NCBI GenBank assembly: GCA_036258555.1
Contig: DATADL010000134.1
Location: 1 to 16,622, forward strand
Origin: JALZEG01 sp036258555
GTDB lineage: Bacteria > Actinomycetota > CADDZG01 > WHSQ01
Direction: 5' to 3'
DNA length: 16,622 bases
The notes under the pieces are model-generated. The model saw only the letters and a program-made list of their open reading frames with translations, was not told where the DNA came from and did no database searches. This document shows, piece by piece, positions 6,163 to 12,714 of this stretch; positions within the stretch are counted from its first letter, which is position 1; each line of letters begins with the position of its first letter. The translations under genes were made by a program, and so were the position numbers.

Positions 6163-6639
6163 GTGGTGCAAGAGGTCCTCGTCGCTTTCGTGATGGTCGT
6201 CGGCCTCGTCGGCGTCGTCGTCCCGGGCCTCCCCGGGACGCTTCTCATCCTCACCGCCGGCATCGCCTGGGCGGCGTTCGCCGACGCCGGCGGCGGGCCG
6301 TGGGTGGTCGCCGGCGTGATGGGTGCGCTCTTCGTCCTCGGCATCGCCGCGAAGTACGTCCTGCCGGGCAGACGGCTGTCCGGAGAGCTGCCGCGCTCGA
6401 CGATCCTGCGAGGCGCGGTCGGCGCGCTGATCGGGCTCGTCGTCCTGCCCCCGGTCGGACTCCTGATCGGTGGCGTCGCGGGGGTCTACCTCGCCGAGGC
6501 TCGCCGTCTAGGCCCCGGTTCCGAGGCGCGCAGGTCGACGGTCGAGGTCTTGAAGGCGATCGGCGTGGGAATCCTGGCGGAGCTGACTGCGGGCATGCTC
6601 ATGATCGCGGCGTGGATGGCGGGCGTCGCGCTGACGTGA
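6163..6639 (+). CDS. DUF456 family integral membrane protein
   Basis: This 158-residue hydrophobic protein has about five membrane segments. It carries the DUF456 hallmark VVGLVGVVVPGLPGTLLILT near the N-terminus, a central loop with KYVLPGRRLSGELPRST, a second glycine-rich hairpin (AVGALIGLVVLPPVGLLIGG) followed by GVYLAEARR, and a last helix pair. DUF456 proteins are small inner-membrane proteins of unknown function. Two adjacent GTG codons compete as start. The outer one is used here, although 6166 fits the leaderless -10 better. The stop codon ends one base before the stop codon of the convergent propeller gene, leaving no room for a terminator between them. Confidence 0.85.
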   Translation: MVQEVLVAFVMVVGLVGVVVPGLPGTLLILTAGIAWAAFADAGGGPWVVAGVMGALFVLGIAAKYVLPGRRLSGELPRSTILRGAVGALIGLVVLPPVGLLIGGVAGVYLAEARRLGPGSEARRSTVEVLKAIGVGILAELTAGMLMIAAWMAGVALT

Positions 6640-6640
6640 C

Positions 6641-8095
6641 CTAGAACCCCGCCACTATCGATTCCAGGATGCTCCCGCGGCGCACCCGTTGCGGGTGATC
6701 GCCTACCGGCACCTCGGCGACGACCTTCTCCTTGGCGAAGGAGATGATCGTGACCAGGTCGCTCCCGCTCATCGACATCCAGCACGTGTTGCGCGGCCCC
6801 TCGACCGCCCAGTAGGGCTTCGAGTACCGCGCGTCCTCGACGTAGCGCGCGGCCCCCTTGAACAACTTCGGGGTGAAGGTCTTGCGATCGACGATCGCAG
6901 CGTAGTCCGACATGGTCCCGGCGACGCAGAGCTTGTTGCCCCGCGGGTTGATCGCGATCCAGTGGTGCGCGGAGTCCAGGAGGTACTGCTCGCGCGGCAT
7001 GTCTTCGACCTCGTCCGCGATGGGGAGGTCCACGATCCGCGTGACGACGCCGGTCTCCGGCTCGGGAAGGCCGCCCAGCTCGTAGTCGCCGCCGCCGGTC
7101 TCGTCGTTCTTGGCCATGTGGAACTCGACGAACCCGTGGAAGAACGACACCTGGGCGTACATGATCTTCTCGTCCGGCGTGATCGCGACCGGGCGAACGG
7201 CGCTGCTCATGTCGGGGTGGCCTGCCTCGGCGAGCTCTTGGCCCATGTCCCAGCGGCGCTCCACCTCGAAGCTCTCGTTGTCGACGATCTGGAGCCAGCG
7301 GTCGCCCTTGGTGGTGTCGCCCCCGCTGGAGTCGGAGTCGGCGTCGTCTCCGGGTGTGTAGACGCGGCCGATCGAAGCGTGGAAGATCCGGCTCCCGTCG
7401 TCCGAGTAGTTGTTCTCGTGCGGGGTGTCGCCGGACTCGAACGATCGCAGCCGCTGGCCCATCGCGACGCTCTCGCCGCCGGGAAGGGTCTCGTCCACCA
7501 TGCTGAACTCGATGACCTGTCGCGCGGTGGAGTCCGACACGACCAGGCGCCGGCCGTCGGGCGAGAGCCCCATGTGGTCGGTGCGGTAGCCGTCCATCTC
7601 GGCCTCCGCGACGATGCTGTCGGGATCGCCCTCAGTCCCCCCCGCCGCCGCCTTGGCGACGTCGATCCACACCACGTCGCGCAGGCTCGGACGCGAGACC
7701 GCGAGGTACTTCCCGTCGAGCGTGGTGAAGGCGTCGTCGACGTACTGGTCGTTGCCCTCGCCGACCCCCTGCTGGATGGCGAGGTAGAACGCCGCACCGG
7801 CAGGGTGGCTCGGAGACGGGGTCACCACGTGCTGCAGCTCCTCGTCCAGGTCGGGGACGACGTTGATCGTCGTCAGCACCTCGCGCGTCCGGGCGTCGAC
7901 GATCGTTGCCGTGCCCTCCCAGTTGTTGCTGACGACCATCACGGTGCGCGTGCCGGAGGGCTCCTGCGCGCTCGAAACCGCGTTCCGGGGCCCCGCGTCC
8001 TCTGCGGCCGCCGGCCTCGAGGGCGGGCTCACGCCGAGGGCGAGCGCGGCGGCCAGCACCAGGACCGCGACGATCGGTGGTCTCGACGAGCGCAC
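6641..8095 (-). CDS. Secreted YVTN/lactonase-like beta-propeller protein
   Basis: This 484-residue protein starts with GTG at 8093-8095 behind a good GGAGG. Residues 1-32 are a Sec signal peptide (IVAVLVLAAALALGV, then SRPAAAEDA). The rest is made of propeller units of the YVTN type. Each has a strand reporting a value and then a turn such as LSPDGRRLVVSDS, ITPDEKIMYAQVS, INPRGNKLCVAGT or MSGSDLVTIISF; the last reads KVVAEVPVGDHPQRVRRG, a classic YVTN ending. About seven units can be counted. Such proteins act outside the cytoplasm; some bind ligands and some are lactonase-like, but no catalytic residues are recognisable here. TAGCGT in the leader (8126-8131 on this strand) may be its -10. 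Confidence 0.85.
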   Translation of the reverse strand: MRSSRPPIVAVLVLAAALALGVSPPSRPAAAEDAGPRNAVSSAQEPSGTRTVMVVSNNWEGTATIVDARTREVLTTINVVPDLDEELQHVVTPSPSHPAGAAFYLAIQQGVGEGNDQYVDDAFTTLDGKYLAVSRPSLRDVVWIDVAKAAAGGTEGDPDSIVAEAEMDGYRTDHMGLSPDGRRLVVSDSTARQVIEFSMVDETLPGGESVAMGQRLRSFESGDTPHENNYSDDGSRIFHASIGRVYTPGDDADSDSSGGDTTKGDRWLQIVDNESFEVERRWDMGQELAEAGHPDMSSAVRPVAITPDEKIMYAQVSFFHGFVEFHMAKNDETGGGDYELGGLPEPETGVVTRIVDLPIADEVEDMPREQYLLDSAHHWIAINPRGNKLCVAGTMSDYAAIVDRKTFTPKLFKGAARYVEDARYSKPYWAVEGPRNTCWMSMSGSDLVTIISFAKEKVVAEVPVGDHPQRVRRGSILESIVAGF

Positions 8096-8143
8096 GACTA
8101 CCTCCGAGGAAGACGCAGCCGTCTACGCTACCGGACGACCGCT

Positions 8144-8171
8144 CGTGCGGTACCGCACGCGTACGCGTACG
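8144..8171. promoter_or_regulatory. Nested perfect palindromes between the propeller and DUF1761 genes
   Basis: A 16-bp perfect palindrome, CGTGCGGTACCGCACG, spans 8144-8159. It overlaps two 12-bp perfect palindromes, ACGCGTACGCGT at 8157-8168 and CGTACGCGTACG at 8160-8171. They lie 32 bp after the DUF1761 stop codon and about 50 bp before the propeller start, just upstream of its likely -10. They could be an operator for the propeller gene or a terminator for DUF1761. There is no T tract, so I slightly prefer an operator. Confidence 0.45.
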
Positions 8172-8202
8172 GCCAGCTCACGACGCCGGCCCCTCGTTGA
8201 TC

Positions 8203-8607
8203 TCACCGCCAGGCCCCGAGGATGGCGCCGGCCGCCGCCAGCCCCACCGTGTAGTACGCGCCGAACAGCGCGCTGAGGACCGGTGGCTTCTGCTCGTACA
8301 TCCCGTTCATGAACGTCGACGCCGCCACGAACCCGACGCCTGCGAGCGCCCCTGCGGCCACGCCGTCCGCGACCGTCGGGTCCTCGCCGAACGTCAACAG
8401 CACCGCCAGCGCGAGCACGCTCAACAACGACGCGACCGCCCCGAACGCCATCTCGGCCCCCGGGCCCTCGCTCTGGATCTCCTCCGGCGTCTTGCCCATG
8501 GCGCGCAGCCAGGTGTCGCGGAACGCGACGCCGTACCAGAGCGCGCCGAGCGCCTGATGCGCGGCGGTCCCCGCCAGCACGGCCAGCCAGTTGACGTCGA
8601 GATCCAT
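8203..8607 (-). CDS. DUF1761 family membrane protein
   Basis: This 134-residue protein starts at the ATG at 8605-8607, directly behind GGAGGAGG. The 45-bp upstream extension has no such site. It shows the DUF1761 pattern: a first helix (WLAVLAGTAAHQALGALWYG), a short amphipathic stretch with FRDTWLRAMGKTPEEI, then three hydrophobic segments (about 52-73, 82-100 and 109-131). The last contains the family's ALFGAYYTVGLAAAGAIL. DUF1761 proteins are small four-helix membrane proteins of unknown function. It probably shares its direction, but not clearly its transcript, with the propeller gene that follows after 107 bp of palindromic DNA. Confidence 0.85.
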   Translation of the reverse strand: MDLDVNWLAVLAGTAAHQALGALWYGVAFRDTWLRAMGKTPEEIQSEGPGAEMAFGAVASLLSVLALAVLLTFGEDPTVADGVAAGALAGVGFVAASTFMNGMYEQKPPVLSALFGAYYTVGLAAAGAILGAWR

Positions 8608-8753
8608 CCGAACCTCCTCCGCGAGAACGCCAGTGCGTCGAGCATCGACCACGACGATCCCTTCGTCCAGGATCGGGAGGGTCCGGGGCCCCGGGCGACG
8701 AAGAGTGGGTATATCGACGTTTTCGCCACCCGAACGCTCCTGGAGGAACGCCG

Positions 8754-10316
8754 GTGAGAAGGATCGTCTGTCTGATCGGATTGCTCGCCTTGCTGTCGGG
8801 CGCGCTGCCGAACGCCGCCGCCGCGCAGGGCCATCGCTCGTTCGACCACACCGTCACCAACCCGGACGACGGCACCGAGATCGCGCTCACGGTGTTCCAG
8901 CCGGCGGGGGCGACCGCCGCGGCCCCCGTCCCCGTCGTGCTGCACTCGCACGGATGGGCGGGGAGCCGCGAGACGGATCCCGGAGGCGCCGTCGAGCCGT
9001 ACCTCGACGCGGGCTTCGGCGTCGTGAGCTTCGACCAGCGCGGCCACGGCGAGAGCGGCGGTCAGGCCCACGTCCAGGACCCGACCCGCGAGACCGAAGA
9101 CGTCAAGGCCGTCATCGACTACGTCGCGACGCTCGACTGGGTCCGCGTCGAGGCCCCGAACGACCCGGTCCTCGGCGCGATCGGCGGCAGCTACGGCGGC
9201 GGGTACCAGACGATGACTTCGCTCGACGAGATCGCGGACGAGGGCAGGACGCGCTTCGACGCGCTCGCGCCGCAGATCACCTGGTACGACCTGCCCGAGA
9301 GCCTGGCCCCGCAGAAGGTCGTCCGGACCGCGTGGGTGGCCGCGCTGTACGCCGCGGGGTCGCAGATGGTGCCCCAGCACGTGCACGAGGCGTTCGTGTG
9401 GGGGAGCGCGACGGGTCAGTGGCCGGACGGCACGCTGTACGACCAGCCCGCGCCCGGCGCTCCCGACATCGACTCCGTGTTCGCGCAGAACAGCCCGCGC
9501 GCGTTCGTCGAGCGGGGGATCCGCATCGACGTCCCGATGCTGCTGCGACAGGGGGCGAGCGACAACCTCTTCGACCTCAACGAGGGGTTGAAGATCTTCG
9601 AGCGCGCGCTCACGGACCGGGCGAGGGCGCAGAGCTACTTCGTCTCGTACAACGGCGGTCACGCGCTCCCGAACGCCGTGCCTCCGGGCGAGCCGGCCGA
9701 CGTCCAGGCCGGCGGCGGCGTCGACGCCTGCACCGACTTCACGAAGACGACGATCGCGTTCTTCGAGCGGGTGTTCTCCGGCAGGTCCACCGCCCGCTTG
9801 CTTCCGGCTCGCTACAACTTCACCGCGGTGGACGGCGAGACGTGCCTGCGTCTGCCTGCCCTCGGGAAGGGCAAGAAGGTCGCGGTCGAACCGGCCGGCG
9901 GCGCCATCGCGACGACCGCAGCCGCCGGGGCGCCCCTCCAGCTCGAGGTCGCGCAGGGGCCGCTCACGCTCGCCGGCGTCCCCGAGCTCTCGGGCAAGGT
10001 GACCTCCGCGGCCCTCGACGGCCGCGCGTTCTTCGGCCTCGCGATCGGGACGACGCCGGCCGACGCCCGCGTGGTCCAGAACAACCTGCTGCCCCTGCGC
10101 CGCGCCGTCCCGGTGGCCGACTCCGAGTTCGAGATCGAGCTCCCGGGCGTCGCGGCCGAGGTCGCCGAGGGCGAGAACCTCTACCTCACCGTCACGCCGT
10201 TCTCCGACCTGTTCTTCGGGCACGGCTCGCGAGCACCCGGCGCGCTCGTCCTCACGGACGTGTCGCTCGAGCTCCCGGTCCGCGGCTGCCCTGCGAAGGG
10301 GAGGGCCTGCCGCTAG
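8754..10316 (+). CDS. Secreted alpha/beta hydrolase, CocE/X-Pro dipeptidyl-peptidase-like
   Basis: This 520-residue protein starts with GTG at 8754 behind GGAGGAAC. Residues 1-25 are a signal peptide (CLIGLLALLSG, then NAAAAQ). The hydrolase core has VVLHSHGWAGS (oxyanion region), VVSFDQRGHGESGG, and the nucleophile elbow GGSYGGGYQ with Ser146. The probable acid is Asp270 in RQGASDNLFDL and the base His303 in NGGHALPN, so the catalytic triad is complete. After about residue 330 a beta-rich C-terminal region follows, like the jelly-roll domain of CocE and X-Pro dipeptidyl peptidases. Such enzymes cleave ester or N-terminal X-Pro amide bonds; which applies here is not visible. The stop codon overlaps that of the convergent DUF4349 gene. 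TATATC at 8710-8715 may be its -10. Confidence 0.87.
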   Translation: MRRIVCLIGLLALLSGALPNAAAAQGHRSFDHTVTNPDDGTEIALTVFQPAGATAAAPVPVVLHSHGWAGSRETDPGGAVEPYLDAGFGVVSFDQRGHGESGGQAHVQDPTRETEDVKAVIDYVATLDWVRVEAPNDPVLGAIGGSYGGGYQTMTSLDEIADEGRTRFDALAPQITWYDLPESLAPQKVVRTAWVAALYAAGSQMVPQHVHEAFVWGSATGQWPDGTLYDQPAPGAPDIDSVFAQNSPRAFVERGIRIDVPMLLRQGASDNLFDLNEGLKIFERALTDRARAQSYFVSYNGGHALPNAVPPGEPADVQAGGGVDACTDFTKTTIAFFERVFSGRSTARLLPARYNFTAVDGETCLRLPALGKGKKVAVEPAGGAIATTAAAGAPLQLEVAQGPLTLAGVPELSGKVTSAALDGRAFFGLAIGTTPADARVVQNNLLPLRRAVPVADSEFEIELPGVAAEVAEGENLYLTVTPFSDLFFGHGSRAPGALVLTDVSLELPVRGCPAKGRACR

Positions 10317-10993
10317 CCCGGTTGCTCCCAGCGGATACGGAGCCGCCGGATCACCAGCGTCGACACGAGGTAGACGACCAGCAGGAGCGCCGCGACGGGT
10401 AGGACCGCGCCGCCCGCCACGATCGCGCCGGCCGCGATCGACAGCGAGATGTCCGTCGCGGTGCCCAGCGCTCGTCCGATCGCGCTCTCCTCCGGCGGGG
10501 GCGGCGGACGGCGTCCCCGGATCGAGACGTCGACGGGTGCGTAGGCGGCTTCGGCCGCGGCCGCGGCTCGCTCGGCCCGCTTCATCCCCGGCTCGGCGAG
10601 CTGCTCGCCCGCCATCTCCTGCCGGACGACGTCGCCGATCCGCGAGAGGTCGGCGACCGTCTGCTCGAAGCGCTCCGCCGGGACCTGGACCAGCACGATC
10701 GCGGAGCCGTACGCGTCCTGGACGTCGACGACCGACGACGTGAGGAAGCCGCCGACCTTGGGCGACGTCGCGAGGTCGACGACCGCCTGGGCTGCCTCGC
10801 TCAGCTGCGCGCGAGCGACCTCCATGTCGACCCGTGCCGACTTCTCCACCGAAGGGGCCGCCGACGCGATCCCGGGTTCCGGGGCGCCGATCGGCTCTTC
10901 GACGGTGATGCCGGTGTCGGCGTCGTCTCCTCCGCAGGCGCCGATAGCCAGGGCCGCCAGCACGAGAACGGCCTGTATCCGCCGCAGCCGCAT
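10313..10993 (-). CDS. DUF4349 lipoprotein
   Basis: I place the start at the ATG at 10991-10993 because AAGGGGG lies at ribosome-binding distance. The GTG two codons upstream (10999) would be too close to it. The 226 residues begin with a lipoprotein signal (LVLAALAIGACGG, lipidated Cys). A DUF4349 domain follows: KSARVDMEVARAQLSEAAQAVVDLA, GGFLTSSVVDVQD, IVLVQVPAERFEQTVADLSRIGDVVRQEM. The protein ends in a proline-rich linker and one strong membrane helix (about 187-217) with a basic tail. The family's long coiled-coil is shortened here. It is an envelope protein of unknown role. Its stop codon (CTA on the plus strand) shares bases with the stop of the convergent hydrolase gene. Confidence 0.87.
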   Translation of the reverse strand: MRLRRIQAVLVLAALAIGACGGDDADTGITVEEPIGAPEPGIASAAPSVEKSARVDMEVARAQLSEAAQAVVDLATSPKVGGFLTSSVVDVQDAYGSAIVLVQVPAERFEQTVADLSRIGDVVRQEMAGEQLAEPGMKRAERAAAAAEAAYAPVDVSIRGRRPPPPPEESAIGRALGTATDISLSIAAGAIVAGGAVLPVAALLLVVYLVSTLVIRRLRIRWEQPG

Positions 10994-11039
10994 ACCCACC
11001 CCCTTGCTCGGAGGGCCCCTGCGGCGCTGGAGGATGCCC

Positions 11040-11063
11040 TACTACTCCTGTAGTACTACTACA
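11040..11063. promoter_or_regulatory. Cluster of overlapping GTAGTA/TACTAC dyads (candidate operator)
   Basis: On the plus strand TACTAC-tcct-GTAGTA spans 11040-11055 and overlaps TGTAGTA-c-TACTACA at 11049-11063. Both are perfect inverted repeats sharing the middle half-site. They sit just downstream of the leftward promoter's -10, where a bound repressor would block initiation. The half-sites resemble those of BlaI/MecI/CopY repressors and some GntR proteins, from memory. No regulator of those families is encoded in the window. Confidence 0.6.
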
Positions 11064-11066
11064 CCG

Positions 11067-11095
11067 ATAGTAGAGAGCACCGGGCCGAATGTCCA
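11067..11095 (-). promoter_or_regulatory. Promoter of the DUF4349 gene
   Basis: On the minus strand TGGACA (11095-11090) is followed after exactly 17 bp by TACTAT (11072-11067), close to the sigma-70/HrdB-type consensus. The predicted start at about 11060 lies inside the dyad cluster, leaving a leader of roughly 65 nt. Confidence 0.6.
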
Positions 11096-11108
11096 GAGGT
11101 GTCCTGCG

Positions 11109-11741
11109 CTACTCGGGCTGGGGGCCGAGGAGCGGCGCGAGCTGCTCGATCAGCCCGGCCACGTTCGCCATCATGTCGAAGACCGCGTCGGCCTCTGCGC
11201 GCTCGGGGTCGAGGCGCGTGAGGAGCTCGATCCCCAGGAACATCGCCGAGATGGCGTACGCCGCCGCACGCGGCGAGACGACGGACTCCATCGTCCCCTT
11301 CGCGGGGTTCGCCCGATCGAGCGCACGCTCGACGATAGCGATCCACCGGTCGATCCGGTCGAGGATCTGCCCGCCTAGCTCGGGGTCGGTGGCCGCGGCC
11401 ATCAGCTGCGTGACCGCGGTGACGGCGCCCGACTCGAGGTCTTCGTCGTGCAGCCGGCGCGCGATCGCCACGAGGTCGTGCAGCGACGCGACGTCTGCGG
11501 CAGCGGCCTCGTAGCGCGCGATCTGCTCGTCCGAGGTGCGAGAGAACGCCTCCATGAGCAGCTGCGGGATCGACTGGAAGTGATAGAAGATCAGCGCTTG
11601 GTTGAAGCCCCCGCGCTGGGCGATCGCCCGCGCCGTCGTCCCGACGATGCCTTCTTCTCGCAACGTCTCGACTGCGGCGTCCATGATCCGCTGGCGCGTG
11701 CCGCCGGCGGCGCGGGCGGTCGATCGGCTCGTGTTCTTCAT
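11109..11741 (-). CDS. TetR-family transcriptional regulator
   Basis: This 210-residue protein starts at the ATG at 11739-11741. Its DNA-binding domain is typical of TetR: RQRIMDAAVETLREEGIVGTTARAIAQRGGFNQALIFYHFQSIPQLL, with the helix-turn-helix at about 34-54. The helical C-terminal ligand domain has no recognisable pocket signature. Its ATG overlaps the stop of the DCC gene (ATGA), so translation is likely coupled. It is the last gene of a three-gene operon whose promoter carries two tandem dyads, which points to repression of its own operon. A longer open frame upstream simply runs antisense-like through the DCC gene and was not used. Confidence 0.9.
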   Translation of the reverse strand: MKNTSRSTARAAGGTRQRIMDAAVETLREEGIVGTTARAIAQRGGFNQALIFYHFQSIPQLLMEAFSRTSDEQIARYEAAAADVASLHDLVAIARRLHDEDLESGAVTAVTQLMAAATDPELGGQILDRIDRWIAIVERALDRANPAKGTMESVVSPRAAAYAISAMFLGIELLTRLDPERAEADAVFDMMANVAGLIEQLAPLLGPQPE

Positions 11742-12157
11742 CTGGGGTCGCGGTCGACCATAACGCCGTCGCACCACGAGCAGTCGGTGTCGGGCTCGTC
11801 CACCCAGCGGGCGAACCTGTCGCGACGCTTCGAGACGAACACGAAGAACTTCTCCGCTAACGGCGCGAGGCCCGGGCGGGCCAGGAAGTGCGACACCGCC
11901 CGGTACTTCGCCGTCGCCCACAGGCACATGACGAACGCAGCGGGACCGACCCACGCGTTGCCCTCGCCGTCCACGACCACGAGCTCCTTGCCGAGCCACG
12001 GGCCGAGCGATGCGTAACGGTTCCGGGCGAGCGGCGAGCCTGCCGGAACGAGCTGGACCGGGAGGAGGCACGGCTGCGTGAGCAACCAGTCACGGCAGCG
12101 CCGGCAGAGCGCACACGACTCGTCGTAGAGGATCGTCAAGCTCTGCGTACCGGTCAT
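11738..12157 (-). CDS. DUF393 (DCC family) thiol-disulfide oxidoreductase-like protein
   Basis: The 139 residues begin with LTILYDESCALCRRCRDWL, the DxxCxxC signature of the DCC family. Asp12 is followed by Cys15 and Cys18, with a third cysteine at 21. The rest follows the family's thioredoxin-like outline, with LVVVDGEGNAWVGPAAFVMCLWATAKYR and a final helix region. An unusual second CxxC pair occurs near the C-terminus (DTDCSWCDG, Cys126 and Cys129). The family is predicted to carry out thiol-disulfide exchange, but the substrate is unknown. The gene starts 6 bp after the membrane-protein gene and overlaps the TetR gene by 4 bp, so all three are surely one transcript. No signal peptide is seen, so it is probably cytoplasmic or on the inner membrane face. 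Confidence 0.88.
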   Translation of the reverse strand: MTGTQSLTILYDESCALCRRCRDWLLTQPCLLPVQLVPAGSPLARNRYASLGPWLGKELVVVDGEGNAWVGPAAFVMCLWATAKYRAVSHFLARPGLAPLAEKFFVFVSKRRDRFARWVDEPDTDCSWCDGVMVDRDPR

Positions 12158-12163
12158 CGCCCG

Positions 12164-12583
12164 TCACGCTCCCTGCGACGTCGGCCGCGCTACCGCCTGC
12201 GGCGCGATCGGGGGAGGGAGATCGCGCTGCTCGCGGTGGATGCGGATGCGCCAGAAGATCAGCACGTTGACCAGGTGCATGGCCGCCAGCACGATGAGCA
12301 GCCCGCCGACGCGGTTGACGAAGAACTGCATCGCGTCGAAGGCGTCGAGCCCGCGGCTCGCCTTCAGGACGTAGAAGGCGTAGCCCAGGTTGAACATGTA
12401 GAAGCCGATCACCAGGAGCCTGTTGACCGCGTCGGCGATCGCCGCGCGCTCGCCGAAGACGTCGCGCAGGAAGACCCCGCCGTTGCGGAAGAGGGTCCGG
12501 GCGAGGAAAGCCGTCAGACCGATGGCTACCGCCGCGTAGGCGACGTAGACCAGCATCACGTAACCGTTGCCGTTGCCGTCCAT
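12164..12583 (-). CDS. Small three-helix membrane protein, first gene of the TetR/DCC operon
   Basis: I chose the ATG at 12581-12583, behind AAGGAGG, over an upstream ATG at 12625 that would lie in the operator and promoter region. The 139-residue product has three membrane segments (about 8-28, 54-74 and 91-111) and a basic, proline-rich cytoplasmic-looking tail. Between helices 1 and 2 lies LFRNGGVFLRDVFGERAAIADAVNRLLVIGF, which I believe is conserved in a family of uncharacterised actinobacterial proteins. It contains no cysteines. Its tight coupling to the DCC protein suggests it is a membrane partner or anchor in a redox process, but that is inference only. Confidence 0.8.
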   Translation of the reverse strand: MDGNGNGYVMLVYVAYAAVAIGLTAFLARTLFRNGGVFLRDVFGERAAIADAVNRLLVIGFYMFNLGYAFYVLKASRGLDAFDAMQFFVNRVGGLLIVLAAMHLVNVLIFWRIRIHREQRDLPPPIAPQAVARPTSQGA

Positions 12584-12609
12584 CTCTTCCTCCTTCTTGA
12601 GCCACTGCT

Positions 12610-12638
12610 TTAAGCATCTGCTCAAAGCATACGCTCAG
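12610..12638. promoter_or_regulatory. Two tandem dyads, candidate TetR operators
   Basis: TTAAGC-atct-GCTCAA (12610-12625) and CAAAGC-atac-GCTCAG (12623-12638) are imperfect dyads with an AGC-N4-GCT core, repeated at 13-bp offset. On the minus strand they read as a direct repeat, GAGCNNATGCTT twice. They cover the -10 and start region of the leftward promoter, as expected for repression by the operon's own TetR protein. Confidence 0.6.
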
Positions 12639-12654
12639 GAAGTGGGCCCGTCAA
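12626..12654 (-). promoter_or_regulatory. Promoter of the membrane protein/DCC/TetR operon
   Basis: On the minus strand TTGACG (12654-12649) is separated by exactly 17 bp from TATGCT (12631-12626), near the vegetative consensus and the best promoter in the window. The predicted leader is about 36 nt with a strong ribosome binding site. Confidence 0.7.
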
Positions 12655-12714
12655 GGGTGGCCCTCGGGGGCGTCGGCTACGCTCGGAACGTCTCAGAGGT
12701 CGCTAGCGAGCGAG

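Noticed and set aside
6689..8200. 503-codon rightward open frame opposite the propeller gene
   Set aside because: The translation is low-complexity (RDRDPV, DDRS-like) and has no recognisable fold. It is the antisense shadow of a well-supported secreted propeller protein.
8683..8694. CCGGGGCCCCGG palindrome upstream of the hydrolase gene
   Set aside because: Twelve-base GC-only palindromes are expected by chance in DNA of this composition, and it does not align with a promoter element.
8421..10402. Two very long open frames (600 and 603 codons) on both strands across the hydrolase gene
   Set aside because: They are arginine- and glycine-rich translations of the other frames of a GC-rich gene, with no domain pattern. 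The hydrolase frame at 8754-10316 has a signal peptide, a catalytic triad and a ribosome binding site.
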